Positions 52,460 through 61,344 of a DNA stretch of 64,000 nucleotides are shown in pieces. The stretch is from the NCBI RefSeq assembly GCF_041320665.1, contig NZ_CP166730.1:1178001-1242000 (forward strand), in the 5' to 3' direction. The first letter of the stretch is position 1. Every line of letters begins with the position of its first letter. The stretch is from Comamonas sp. GB3 AK4-5. Its GTDB lineage: Bacteria; Pseudomonadota; Gammaproteobacteria; Burkholderiales; Burkholderiaceae_C. Made by a program: the position numbers and the translations under genes. The notes under the pieces were generated by a model. It ran no database searches, was not told where the DNA came from, and saw only the letters and a list, made by a program, of their open reading frames with translations.

Positions 52460-52488
52460 TTGAATAATTGGACTGACTGGTCTATATT
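52460..52488 (+). promoter_or_regulatory. tetR promoter with embedded operator half-site pair
   Basis: TTGAAT (52460-52465), 17-nt spacer, TATATT (52483-52488). The sequence GAC-N6-GTCTA (52471-52484) lies between the -35 and -10 and resembles the TAGAC...GTCTA palindrome before acuI. Predicted initiation falls at the tetR ATG (52495). Confidence 0.5.
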
Positions 52489-52494
52489 CATTGC

Positions 52495-53133
52495 ATGCAC
52501 CATGCACCCACCTCCAAACCACGGCGCGGCCGACCCCCCAAATCGCGGGGGGAAGATGCCGACACACGCGAGCTGTTGGTGCGTGCCGGCCTGGAAGTGC
52601 TGACCGAAAAAGGCTTTGCCGCCGCCGGCATCGACGAAATTCTGGGCCGGGTGAACGTGCCCAAGGGCTCGTTCTATCACTACTTCGCCAGCAAGGAAGC
52701 CTTTGGCCTGGAGCTGATCGAGCGCTACGCCACCTACTTTGCCCACAAGCTCGACAGCCACTTTGACAACCAGGCCGCTGCGCCGTTGGCCAGGCTGGAA
52801 GGCTTTATTGCCGATGCGGTGAGCGGCATGGAGCGCTTTGCATTCAAGCGGGGCTGCCTGATTGGCAACCTGGGCCAGGAAATGGGCGCGTTGCCCGAGT
52901 CCTTTCGCACGCGGTTGGTCGAGGTTTTTACCGACTGGGAGCAGCGCACGGCGGCCTGTCTGGAGGCCGCCAAGGCGCAGGGGCAGATTGCGCCCCATGC
53001 CGACTGCCAAGCCCTGGCCACGGCCTTCTGGATTGGTTGGGAGGGTGCCGTGCTGCGGGCCAAGCTGGAGCGCAGCGCCCAGCCGCTGAGCGCATTTGCC
53101 CGTTTTTTTCTCTCGGGTCTGCCCAGGGCCTGA
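52495..53133 (+). CDS. TetR-family repressor, AcuR-like
   Basis: The 212-residue product has an N-terminal helix-turn-helix (VRAGLEVLTEKGFAAAGIDEILGRVNVPKGSFYHYF, e.g. AGIDEILGRVNVPKGSFYHY) and a helical ligand domain with RGCLIGNLGQEMGA, typical of the AcuR/YxaF-like TetR group. It is followed 47 nt later by acuI in the same direction, so it probably controls that gene and itself. The message may be leaderless, as no ribosome-binding site is visible. Confidence 0.85.
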   Translation: MHHAPTSKPRRGRPPKSRGEDADTRELLVRAGLEVLTEKGFAAAGIDEILGRVNVPKGSFYHYFASKEAFGLELIERYATYFAHKLDSHFDNQAAAPLARLEGFIADAVSGMERFAFKRGCLIGNLGQEMGALPESFRTRLVEVFTDWEQRTAACLEAAKAQGQIAPHADCQALATAFWIGWEGAVLRAKLERSAQPLSAFARFFLSGLPRA

Positions 53134-53148
53134 TTTTTTGCCTTTAAC

Positions 53149-53163
53149 TAGACGATGGGTCTA
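53149..53163 (+). promoter_or_regulatory. Predicted TetR operator upstream of acuI
   Basis: TAGAC (53149-53153), GATGG, GTCTA (53159-53163): a perfect 5-5-5 inverted repeat in the 47-nt tetR-acuI gap, related to the site before tetR. Confidence 0.55.
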
Positions 53164-53180
53164 AACAAACAGGAGTGTGG

Positions 53181-54164
53181 ATGTTCCAAGCCATCTTGAT
53201 CGCCAAGGACGACGCCGGCTACCAGGCCCGCTTGCAGCGTCTGGAGGAATCCCAGTTGCCGGAGGGCGATGTGCTGGTGCGCGTCTCGCATTCGACGTTG
53301 AACTACAAGGACGCGCTGGCCATCACCGGCAAGGCGCCGGTGGTGCGCCAGTTCCCCATGGTGCCCGGCATCGATCTGGTGGGCCAGGTGGAATATTCCG
53401 CGCATGCCGGCTACCAAAAAGGTGACTGGGTGTTGCTCAACGGCTGGGGCGTGGGCGAGGCCCATTGGGGCGGGCTGGCGCAAATGGCACGCCTGAAAGG
53501 GGATTGGCTGATTCCGCTGCCCGCCGGGCTGACGCCGCAGCAAGCCATGTCCATCGGCACGGCGGGCTATACGGCCATGCTCTGCGTCATGGCGCTGGAG
53601 CGCCATGGTCTGCAACCCGGCGATGGCGAGATCGTGGTGACCGGCGCGGCCGGTGGTGTGGGCAGCGTGGCCATCGCCATCCTGGCCAAGCTGGGCTATA
53701 GCGTGGTTGCCATCACCGGGCGCACCGAGGACGCAGCCTATCTGCAAGGTCTGGGCGCCACCGAAGTACTGCCGCGCGCCCAGTTCTCAGCTCCCGGCAA
53801 GCCCCTGGCCAAGGAGCGCTGGGCCGGTGCGGTGGATGTGGTAGGCAGCCACACCCTGGCCAATCTCTGCGCCACCACACGCTATGGCGGTGTGGTCACG
53901 GCCTGTGGGCTGGCCGCCGGCATGGACCTGCCCGCCAGCGTGGCCCCCTTCATCCTGCGTGGCGTGACCCTAGCCGGCATAGACAGCGTGATGCGCCCGC
54001 GCGCGGACCGCATTGCGGCCTGGGGCCGATTGGCCCGCGATCTGGACCTGGACAAGCTGGCCACCATCAGCCAGGAGCTGCCGCTGTCCCAGGTGATTCC
54101 GCTGGCAGCGGAGCTGCTGCAAGGCCGCGTCAGAGGCCGCATCGTGGTCGACGTGAACCGCTAA
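53181..54164 (+). CDS. acuI: Acrylyl-CoA reductase AcuI-like (YhdH/MDR family oxidoreductase)
   Basis: The 327-residue medium-chain reductase without zinc ligands shows [33 protein letters not shown] (NADPH-binding) and a C-terminal [12 protein letters not shown]. AcuI homologues reduce acrylyl-CoA to propionyl-CoA and detoxify acrylate. The AGGAG is 5 nt before the ATG at 53181. It forms a unit with the TetR gene upstream and perhaps the AhpD-like gene 47 nt downstream. Confidence 0.88.
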   Translation: MFQAILIAKDDAGYQARLQRLEESQLPEGDVLVRVSHSTLNYKDALAITGKAPVVRQFPMVPGIDLVGQVEYSAHAGYQKGDWVLLNGWGVGEAHWGGLAQMARLKGDWLIPLPAGLTPQQAMSIGTAGYTAMLCVMALERHGLQPGDGEIVVTGAAGGVGSVAIAILAKLGYSVVAITGRTEDAAYLQGLGATEVLPRAQFSAPGKPLAKERWAGAVDVVGSHTLANLCATTRYGGVVTACGLAAGMDLPASVAPFILRGVTLAGIDSVMRPRADRIAAWGRLARDLDLDKLATISQELPLSQVIPLAAELLQGRVRGRIVVDVNR

Positions 54165-54211
54165 GCCACCGATATTTTTTTCACCATCGCATCCACAACA
54201 GGAGACAAGAC

Positions 54212-54793
54212 ATGCACCCCAGCGACACCGCCGCCATCAGCCGCTTTCCCATTCCCCGGCTGGAAGACATGCCCGAAGACATACGCGCCCGCATCGTGGC
54301 CGTGCAAGAAAAGTCGGGCTTTATCCCCAATGTGTTTTTGACGCTGGCCCACCGCCCCGACGAGTTTCGTGCCTTCTTTGCCTACCACGACGCCCTGATG
54401 GAGCGCCCCAGCAAACTCACCAAAGCCGAGCGCGAAATGATCGTGGTGGCCACCAGCGCCGTGAACCAATGCCAGTACTGCGTGATCGCCCACGGCGCCA
54501 TCTTGCGCATACGCGCCAAGAACCCGCTGATGGCCGATCAGATCGCCACCAACTACCGCAAGGCCGACATCAGCCCCCGCCAAAAAGCCATGCTGGACTT
54601 TGCCATGAAGGTCTCTGCCAGCGCCCATCTGGTGGGCGAGGCGGACTTCGAGCTGCTCAAGCAACACGGCTTTGACGATGAAGACATCTGGGACATGGCC
54701 GGCGTGTCCGCCTTCTTTGGCATGTCCAACCGCCTCGCCAATGTGACCAATATGCGGCCGAATGCGGAGTTCTACGCCATGGGACGGGGGTGA
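54212..54793 (+). CDS. AhpD-like / carboxymuconolactone decarboxylase-family peroxidase-related enzyme
   Basis: The 193-residue helical protein has the catalytic motif NQCQYCVIAHG (C-x2-C-x3-H, AhpD type) and KLTKAEREMIVVATSAV before it, placing it in the peroxidase-related CMD group (TIGR01926-like in my recollection). It may reduce peroxides with a thiol partner. It has ACAGGAGACAAG before the start and stands right after acuI, so it may be co-transcribed. Confidence 0.85.
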   Translation: MHPSDTAAISRFPIPRLEDMPEDIRARIVAVQEKSGFIPNVFLTLAHRPDEFRAFFAYHDALMERPSKLTKAEREMIVVATSAVNQCQYCVIAHGAILRIRAKNPLMADQIATNYRKADISPRQKAMLDFAMKVSASAHLVGEADFELLKQHGFDDEDIWDMAGVSAFFGMSNRLANVTNMRPNAEFYAMGRG

Positions 54794-54863
54794 GGGGAAG
54801 GGCCATGTGATGCGCTGCTGCGGTGGTGCATCGCACAGCCCAGTCTGTGATGCCTCTGAATAT

Positions 54864-55658
54864 TTAGCCGCAGTCCACCTGAAGACGGCTGAAGTCCTTG
54901 GCGCGTAGCTTGTCGTCCTCCACAAAGGCCATCAGCCGCGCGCCATCCTGCCAGCACCAGTTGAATGCGTCGTGCGACTGAAGCGTCAGCAGCGAGCGCC
55001 AGTGCGAGCTGCTGGGGTGCTCCTCCAGATTCGGCGTGGGGTCATAGCCCAGGCTGTCCCAGGAAGGGCGACCCAGCAGATAGTCGCGCGGCAGATCACC
55101 GCTTTCTTCCAGTGCATCGAACCAGTCGTAGAGTTCGTCAAAATCCATGGGCCAATCGTTGCGCAGTTCTTCGTGGCGCGGAATGTCGATGCTGGTTTCA
55201 AACAGCAGTTCGCAGCTGTCCGTGACCCAACGGTGGGGTACCTGAATTTCGTGCAGATCGCGGGTGTCGGGCCAGTAGAAAGCCTTGAGATAGTTCTCAT
55301 CACGCCAGAAGATGGCGTCGTCCTCGTCAAAGCCATAGAACAGCGACAGCAGCCCGCTGGTGGGCAGCTCTGCCGGGCGATCGGGCCCATCGGGTAGCTC
55401 TGCAAAATTGATCTGTCCGACAAACAAATAGTGGCCGTCCGGATGCTCGGGCCAGGCAAAGCCTGCGGGCACCATGGGCTGGCCGCCAAAGCGGCTTTGC
55501 AAAGGCTTGCCCTTGGTGCCTCCCAAGCGAATGGCAATAGCAGGCCGGGCCAGGTTCAAGAAATATTGCTTGTGCGCTTGCAGCGGCGGCGAGGCATCAA
55601 GGTGTTTTGCAAGCGTGTTGAGATCCATGTCGCTTTGGGCTGTGAGATTGCAGGCCAT
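54864..55658 (-). CDS. DUF1963 (YwqG-like) protein
   Basis: The 264-residue product has the DUF1963 features GGTKGKPLQSRFGGQPMVPAGF (fragments: SRFGGQPMVPAGFAWPEH), HYLFVGQINFAEL, LLSLFYGF, PSWDSLGYDP and a C-terminal WCWQDGARLMAFVEDDKLRA. The family's role is unknown. A start at 55628 (MDLNTLAKHL) is equally possible. No operon partner is evident. Confidence 0.85.
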   Translation of the reverse strand: MACNLTAQSDMDLNTLAKHLDASPPLQAHKQYFLNLARPAIAIRLGGTKGKPLQSRFGGQPMVPAGFAWPEHPDGHYLFVGQINFAELPDGPDRPAELPTSGLLSLFYGFDEDDAIFWRDENYLKAFYWPDTRDLHEIQVPHRWVTDSCELLFETSIDIPRHEELRNDWPMDFDELYDWFDALEESGDLPRDYLLGRPSWDSLGYDPTPNLEEHPSSSHWRSLLTLQSHDAFNWCWQDGARLMAFVEDDKLRAKDFSRLQVDCG

Positions 55659-56017
55659 TCTGGCTCAGACCGCACTCAAGCTCAGCCAGATGCCGCCTGC
55701 CAGACGCAAAAAATCGTCTCCCTGATTCTGCCTGCGGCATTGCCATTTGTAATTTTCTGGGGCCGTCATCAATCAAGTCGGATGACGGCGGCGACCAGAT
55801 GGATGCGAGCAACACAGCAGCAGCTTTGAGGTCTGGTCTAGGGCCGCCGATGTGGCCAGACCTTTGAGTGGAAGGTTTTTAACTTGCTCCTACTGGCGGT
55901 CAGTCAAAGTGTATATACGAGTCGTGCTGCATATAACGTAGCGCGGCAACTATTCGCAGGCATACCCTAAGAAGCAATTGAAGAAAACGATTGGCCGGGC
56001 TGGGAGGCCATGCAGCA
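55659..56017. other. 359-bp gap between two minus-strand genes
   Basis: I see no gene. One hairpin, GGTCTGG (55830-55836)/CCAGACC (55856-55862), and an AT-rich patch around 55905-55940 are the only features. The patch could hold the DUF1963 promoter only if transcription ran the other way, so its role is unclear. Confidence 0.4.
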
Positions 56018-56650
56018 TCAAAGCGGCGGCCGCTCCAGTGCAAGCCATTGCTGTACCGAAGGCCTCTCCCATTGGCGAGCGGCATAGCTTGCCAATTTGG
56101 TTGGCACCTTGTCACCGTTCAGAATGAGGCGGTTGAGCATCAAGGCCAAATCGGTGTCGGCAATACACCATGCGCCAAAAAGATGCGATGCCTCTTGCGA
56201 GAGCAGCGCATCGGCTGCAAAAAAGAGCTTGTGGGCCGCGGTCTGGGCTGCGCTCGATAGTGGCGCTGCCGCTCGAGCGTAAAAAATGACCTCGGTGGAG
56301 CGCTCTTGCCGGATGGGCATGAGGTCGCTCCTCAACCAAGCTTGAAGTTGGCGAGCTCTGGCACGGGCTTGCAGATCCACGGGATAGACCTGTGTTGCTG
56401 GAAACGCTTCATCGAGGTACTCGGAAATGGCCGATGACTCAGACAATGCAAAGTCCCCGTGGACCAGCGTTGGCACACGCTGCGTCAACGAGGTCGTGGC
56501 ATAAAGCCCGGCGACATTTTCTTGTCGGCCAAGATCTATCGTGGAAAGGTCAAACGGCAGCTGCTTTTCTTGCAATGTCACAAAAACAGACATGGCATAG
56601 GGGCTGGCAAATTGCGCATCGGCATAGAGATGTAGTGGGCTGAACTGCAT
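56018..56650 (-). CDS. Glutathione S-transferase (YfcF-like)
   Basis: The 210-residue product has the thioredoxin-like N-terminal half (HLYADAQFASPYAMSVFVTLQEK, with Ser at the catalytic Ser/Tyr region; the glutathione site QRVPTLVHGDFALSESSAI has VPTL and ES) and a helical C-terminal half ending WCIADTDLALMLNRLI. It conjugates or reduces with glutathione; the substrate is unknown. The start at 56650 has GAGGAGTGAT upstream; longer in-frame starts run into the tRNA terminator. Confidence 0.88.
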   Translation of the reverse strand: MQFSPLHLYADAQFASPYAMSVFVTLQEKQLPFDLSTIDLGRQENVAGLYATTSLTQRVPTLVHGDFALSESSAISEYLDEAFPATQVYPVDLQARARARQLQAWLRSDLMPIRQERSTEVIFYARAAAPLSSAAQTAAHKLFFAADALLSQEASHLFGAWCIADTDLALMLNRLILNGDKVPTKLASYAARQWERPSVQQWLALERPPL

Positions 56651-56771
56651 ATCACTCCTCCATGAAAGATTTGGCATGGTGGCTGTTTGCGCTGACTTCG
56701 GTGTGACAGCTTGCTGCAGGGCCTGTGTTTTTGAAGGCGGCTGCAACCGCTTTGCTTGATAAGCCAGCGAC

Positions 56772-56806
56772 AAAAAAGGCCGGCAGGTGATACACCTGCC
56801 GGCCTT
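56772..56806 (-). terminator. Terminator after tRNA-Arg
   Basis: On the minus strand a 14-bp stem (56806-56793 with 56789-56776) with a 3-nt loop is followed by T6. It ends the tRNA transcript just before the GST gene. Confidence 0.9.
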
Positions 56807-56811
56807 GCGTT

Positions 56812-56886
56812 TGGTCCCTCCAACAGGAATCGAACCTGTATCTAGCGCTTAGGAGGCGCTCGTTCTATCCATTGAACTATGGAGAG
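56812..56886 (-). tRNA. tRNA-Arg (anticodon CCT)
   Basis: The cloverleaf folds completely: acceptor CTCTCCA/TGGAGGG with one U-G pair, D arm TAGTTCAATGGATAGAAC, anticodon loop CTCCTAA giving CCT, T arm ACAGG-TTCGATT-CCTGT, discriminator A and an encoded CCA. It reads AGG. A TAGAAT (minus strand, 56903-56898) 11 nt upstream is a likely -10. No integrase is nearby, so the tRNA is not visibly used as an attachment site. Confidence 0.95.
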
Positions 56887-57004
56887 GGAAGCCGGCCATT
56901 CTACCTGGGTCTACCTCGCGGCTTGGGGAAGCTGAAGGCCCAGACCAAGGAACCCACGAGGGCCTTGAGCGCGGGTGAGGCGGCATAAAACCGACGCAGC
57001 CCAT

Positions 57005-57082
57005 GCCAGGACACCGCGCAAGGGCCGCCCCGCCGCGCCGGTGTCGTCCCCCTGGGGGGAAGGCGCGTCAGCGACTCAGGGA
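57005..57082 (-). repeat. Repeat family A, copy A6 (downstream of tamB)
   Basis: Read on the minus strand it begins 9 nt after the tamB stop: hairpin 1 is imperfect (AGTCGC/GCGCCT), hairpin 2 is CCCCCCAGGGGG, hairpin 3 GACACC/GGTGTC. Its sense matches that of tamB although tamB is on the opposite strand to the other carriers. Confidence 0.82.
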
Positions 57083-57091
57083 GTGCTTATT

Positions 57092-60000
57092 TCAATCCCT
57101 CCGCATGGTGTAGATCAAATCCACCGCGGTCTGCTCTCCGGTCTGGGCGCGCAGCGTGAGGCGGCGCGAGAGGTCGTAGAGCACGTAGAGCGTGCCCATG
57201 GCGCCGTTCAGGCTTTGCTCGTAGGTCACGTACAAGTCCTTGGACAGGCGCTTGCCCACCGTCAGCGCGGCGCCGGAGTTGGCGTCGTTGGGGTCGGCAG
57301 AGCCCTTGAAGCCGATTTCATCCAGGCCCACGCGGCCGGCAAAGTTCTCGCTGGTGCCGCCGCCGCTGAGCAGGGCCAGGGCGGCCTGTTGCAGCAGCGC
57401 AGCCTCGGCACCGCCATTGGTGGTGTCGCGGCCCATGACGATCCAGGAGAGCTTTTCGGCGTCCGACATTTCCGGGTCGGAGAACAGCGTGACTCGCGGC
57501 GCCGAGGCGCTGCCGGTGACGCGCACGCCGGCGCGCACGGTGATGTTGGGGCGGATGGCGGTGATGTCCAGCGAGGGGTTGTCGTAGGGGCCGTTGAAGC
57601 GGATCAGGCCGGTTTCCACGTCCAGCGACTGGCCCCAGGCACGGTAGCGGCCTTGTTCGGTGTGGATCTCGCCGGTGATCTGCGGCGGTGCGGTGAGGCT
57701 GTTGCCGCCGCGCACCTGCAGCTGGCCCTTGAGGCGGGTGGTGATGCCAAAGCCTTGCAGGGCAAAGTCCTGGCCCAGATCCAGCTTGAGCAGAATGTCC
57801 GGCACGCGGGTCGTGGTGGGCGTGGCGCCTTTCTCGGCCTGGGCCTGCTGGGCCATTTGTTTGGCTTGCTGCTTGGCCTCTGCTTCGCGGCGTTCGGCTT
57901 CGAGCTTGCGGGCGGCGGCGGAGCGCACCACCACATCCTTGTCCAGCGAGGGTGCGGATTCATCGGGCAGCAAGATGGCGGCCCGGTCGACGGTGAGGTC
58001 GCCGCGCAGCACAAACTGGCCTTGTTCCAGCTTGGCCTGCATGCCGCCCGAGGTGCTGAGCTGGCGGTCGGCCCGCACCAGCACCTGCAGTTTTTCGGCC
58101 TTGAGCTGCAGGTCCATGCGCATGCCGGACTGGCCTTCCGGTGCCTTCGGATCCCAGGCGATGTAGCCGCTGCCGCTCAGTTGGCCGCCTTGCTGGGGGG
58201 CAGGCGTGAGGTTGCCGCTGTAACCCAGGATGCGGGCCGTGCTGCCCTTGCCGCCTTGCAGGGACAGCTCGGTGATGTCCAGGCGTGTGCCTTGCAGGCG
58301 GGCGCGCAGGCGGCCGTCTTGCAGGTCCAGGCCGTCGAGCAGCGAGACGATGGAGAGCTGATCGGCGCCCAGATTGCCATCCCAATGCGGGGCATTGCGC
58401 GTGCCGCTGATGCGCACATCGGTCTGCAGGCTACCGGTCACGCGCCAGCCTGGCGGAGCAAACATGGCCCAGATGCCGATATTGGGTAGCTCGGCCTTGG
58501 CGCTGCCATTGAGCGGGGCGTTTTCCGGCCAGCTCCAGCCTTCGGCCTTGTGCTGCAGGCGGGTGCGCAGATCGGCGCTGAGCTGGCCGGCGCGCTCGGT
58601 GTCCCACAGGAACTGGGCGCGCACTTCCTGGCCCTCGGTCTGCAGTTGCAGGCGCAGATTGCGGATGCGGGCGCGCAGCCCACGGCCGGGCACACGCTCG
58701 GGGCGCACGCTGCCATCGGCGCGGCGGGTGACCACGCCTTGCGAGCGCACTACGGTGACGCTGGCGTGGCTTTCCTCTTCCACCACGGCCAGGCGGATGT
58801 CGCCGCTGGCGCGTTCCAGCACCACGTCGGTCACCGGCGTACGGGCCATGGTGTCGATGTTCCAGTGGCCTTGCAGGCTCAGGTCGCCACTGATGCCCGC
58901 GGTTGCCAGCGGGCCCTTGCTGGGGTCGGCGCTGAAGGCGTCTGCCCAGGCCAGGGGGATGCCTTGCAGCTTGCCCTGGCTTTGCAGCTGCCAACTGCCA
59001 TTGCCGCTTTGGCGCAGCAACGTGGGCTGCCATTGCACACCGGCCGGGGCGTTGCCCGTGGGGGCGGTTACGCGCAGCTGGCCTGCGCTGGTGTCGATGC
59101 GCTGGCCGCGCACGGTCTGGCCGGTGCTGCGTTGGCTGACCGTCAGGGGCTCGGCCAGTTCCACCTTCCAGGTGTTGGCATCGCCGGCATTGGGGCTCCA
59201 CTGGGCCTGCAGGCGTTCCACACGGGCCTGCCAGTCCAGGGCTGCGGCGCCGCGCTGGGTCAGCAGGCCAGCCTGGAGTTGGGTGTCTACGGCCATGCGT
59301 TGCGTGCCCAGCTGCAGCTGGCTGCGCAGGCTGGCCTGCATCTGCTCAGGGCTGCCTTGCAGCTCCAGTGCCAGCTGGGTGATGCGTGTGCTGCCAGCCT
59401 GGGCGCCTGCCGGCGTCCAGCTCAGGCCATCGCTGCGCAGCTGTGCCACCAGGCGCAGGCCCGAAGCGGCAATGGGAGCAGCGGGGTTTTGCAGCCGCTG
59501 CTGCAGCTTGCCCCAGCCGCCTTTCCATTGCAGCTGGGCGTTGGCCGTGCCTTGCAGCTGGGCGCCTTTCAGGTCGTTGCCCATGCCGGGCAGTTGTTGC
59601 AGCCATGCCAGCAGCTGGGGCGCGGAGGCCAGTTGCAGCGTGGCCTGGCCGTTGCCTTCGTCGGGGCTGATTCCGCCGCTCAAGGTCAGTTGCACGCCGG
59701 GCACCTGGGCGTTGATGCCCGGGGTGTGCAGGGCCAGGGTCTCGGTGTTGAAGCTCAGGGCCTTGCTGTCCAGTTGGGCCTTCAAGGCCTGCAGGTGCAC
59801 ATCGTGCAGTGACAGCAGCGGTGCTTTCCAGTTGCCCTGGGCACGCACGGTGTCTATGCGCAGGGCCGATGCGGCCTGGGCGGTGCGCCCCACACGGCCT
59901 GTGGCCGGGCCGCTGGTGGTGGCCAGGTCCAGGGTGAATTGCACGCTGGCGGTCTGGCCTGCGGCCGATGGGTCTGCCGCCTGGGGGCCGGCCGGGGCTG

Positions 60001-61342
60001 CGGTCTGGGCGGTGAGCTGGCCCTTGAGGGGCGTGGGGTCCAGCGTGCTCCACAGCGCGGCGGGGCTGACCTGGTGCAGCATGACCGCGCCCTGCACGGC
60101 CTGGCTGTCGCTGTCGTAATTGCCCTGCACGCTCAGGTGGCCGGTGCCCAGGTTGATCTGGGCTTCTTCCACGGTCCACTGGTGGCCGTCCTGGCGCACA
60201 TCGGCCTCAATCTGGTGCACCGGCAGGCTTTGCAGGTCCCAGGGGCCGGGGATGGCGTTGCGCAGATCGGCGCGCAGCTTCCAGCCACCATCGACCGGGC
60301 CGGCCTGCACCTCACCGCTGAGCAAGGTGTGGGGCCCCGCAGGCCAGAACATGGACACATCCACCTGGCTGAGCTGGGCCTGGGCGGCTTCCAGCGGCTG
60401 GGCTTGCCAGGGGCGCACGGTGGCCTTGACCTGAGCGCGCAGTGTCTGGCTGTCGGCAATGTCTTCGGTGTCCTGGGCGCTGGGCAGAGACAGCTCTGCC
60501 AGGGAGTCCGATTGCACCAGGTCTTTGGCATAGGCCTGGGCCTGCAGCTGCAGGCGGGCATCGGCCCCGGCCAAGGTGCCGTTGATATGTACCGTGGCCA
60601 GGGTGTGCAGCTGCATGTCCTGGTCGGGCAGCTCGGTTTTCACGGCACCACGCAGATTGGCTTCCAGCTCCATGGGGGCTGCGCCTTGCAGCTTGAGCTG
60701 GGCGGCATAGCGGCCTTCAGCCCATTGCAGCTGGTTGATGGCCAGTTGGTGGTGACCGCCGGTGTAGCGGTAATGGCCTTGCAGCGTGCTGGCCTGCACA
60801 TCGGGCGTGCCCTGCCAGACCAGTTGGTCCACTTGGAAAGGCAGGTCTATGCGCAGCGGCAGCTTGAGCGATTCCAGAGGCTGCAGGGGCGTGCTGTCGG
60901 TGGGGTCGGGTGTGCTGCGAAGGCGTAGGCTGGCAATGTGGACCAGGCCCAGGCGCAGCTCACCGGCCAGCAGGGGGCGCAGCAGCCATTCGATCTTGGC
61001 CTCTTCCACCTCCACCTGCATGGTGGGGCTGGCCCAGCGCAGCCAGCCTATATGGCCGCCGTTGCGCAGCGTGCCTTGCACATCGCGGGCTTCCAGATGC
61101 TGGCCTTCCGGCAGCCAGCCGGCGACGCGTTCCAAGGTGGTGGCCAGGGAGTCGCTTTGGCCCATCCACCACCAGGCGCCGCCGAGCAAGGCCGACACCG
61201 CCAGCAACAGGGCCGCGGCACTGGCCAGCAGCCACCGCAGCCAGCGGCGGCGGGCAGGTGCAGAAGAGGGCGCAGGGGCGGGAGAGGGGGCACCCGCAGG
61301 CGCAGAGGAAAGAGTGGATTCGGTCACTGTAGGGTCTGCCAT
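57092..61342 (-). CDS. tamB: TamB, translocation and assembly module inner-membrane subunit
   Basis: TamB spans the periplasm as a beta-helical tube from an N-terminal inner-membrane helix and works with TamA in outer-membrane protein or phospholipid transport. The 1416-residue product has a Pro/Ala-rich start, one membrane helix (WLRWLLASAAALLLAVSALL, about 33-53), long repetitive beta-rich sequence, and the DUF490/TamB C-terminal domain ending with DLSRRLTLRAQTGEQTAVDLIYTMRRD (e.g. GEQTAVDLIYTMRRD). The start at 61342 lies 2 nt after the tamA stop. Confidence 0.94.
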   Translation of the reverse strand: MADPTVTESTLSSAPAGAPSPAPAPSSAPARRRWLRWLLASAAALLLAVSALLGGAWWWMGQSDSLATTLERVAGWLPEGQHLEARDVQGTLRNGGHIGWLRWASPTMQVEVEEAKIEWLLRPLLAGELRLGLVHIASLRLRSTPDPTDSTPLQPLESLKLPLRIDLPFQVDQLVWQGTPDVQASTLQGHYRYTGGHHQLAINQLQWAEGRYAAQLKLQGAAPMELEANLRGAVKTELPDQDMQLHTLATVHINGTLAGADARLQLQAQAYAKDLVQSDSLAELSLPSAQDTEDIADSQTLRAQVKATVRPWQAQPLEAAQAQLSQVDVSMFWPAGPHTLLSGEVQAGPVDGGWKLRADLRNAIPGPWDLQSLPVHQIEADVRQDGHQWTVEEAQINLGTGHLSVQGNYDSDSQAVQGAVMLHQVSPAALWSTLDPTPLKGQLTAQTAAPAGPQAADPSAAGQTASVQFTLDLATTSGPATGRVGRTAQAASALRIDTVRAQGNWKAPLLSLHDVHLQALKAQLDSKALSFNTETLALHTPGINAQVPGVQLTLSGGISPDEGNGQATLQLASAPQLLAWLQQLPGMGNDLKGAQLQGTANAQLQWKGGWGKLQQRLQNPAAPIAASGLRLVAQLRSDGLSWTPAGAQAGSTRITQLALELQGSPEQMQASLRSQLQLGTQRMAVDTQLQAGLLTQRGAAALDWQARVERLQAQWSPNAGDANTWKVELAEPLTVSQRSTGQTVRGQRIDTSAGQLRVTAPTGNAPAGVQWQPTLLRQSGNGSWQLQSQGKLQGIPLAWADAFSADPSKGPLATAGISGDLSLQGHWNIDTMARTPVTDVVLERASGDIRLAVVEEESHASVTVVRSQGVVTRRADGSVRPERVPGRGLRARIRNLRLQLQTEGQEVRAQFLWDTERAGQLSADLRTRLQHKAEGWSWPENAPLNGSAKAELPNIGIWAMFAPPGWRVTGSLQTDVRISGTRNAPHWDGNLGADQLSIVSLLDGLDLQDGRLRARLQGTRLDITELSLQGGKGSTARILGYSGNLTPAPQQGGQLSGSGYIAWDPKAPEGQSGMRMDLQLKAEKLQVLVRADRQLSTSGGMQAKLEQGQFVLRGDLTVDRAAILLPDESAPSLDKDVVVRSAAARKLEAERREAEAKQQAKQMAQQAQAEKGATPTTTRVPDILLKLDLGQDFALQGFGITTRLKGQLQVRGGNSLTAPPQITGEIHTEQGRYRAWGQSLDVETGLIRFNGPYDNPSLDITAIRPNITVRAGVRVTGSASAPRVTLFSDPEMSDAEKLSWIVMGRDTTNGGAEAALLQQAALALLSGGGTSENFAGRVGLDEIGFKGSADPNDANSGAALTVGKRLSKDLYVTYEQSLNGAMGTLYVLYDLSRRLTLRAQTGEQTAVDLIYTMRRD

Positions 61343-61344
61343 GC

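Noticed and set aside
56812..57091. tRNA-Arg as an integration site
   Set aside because: No integrase, no duplicated tRNA 3' end and no foreign-looking genes are present on either side.
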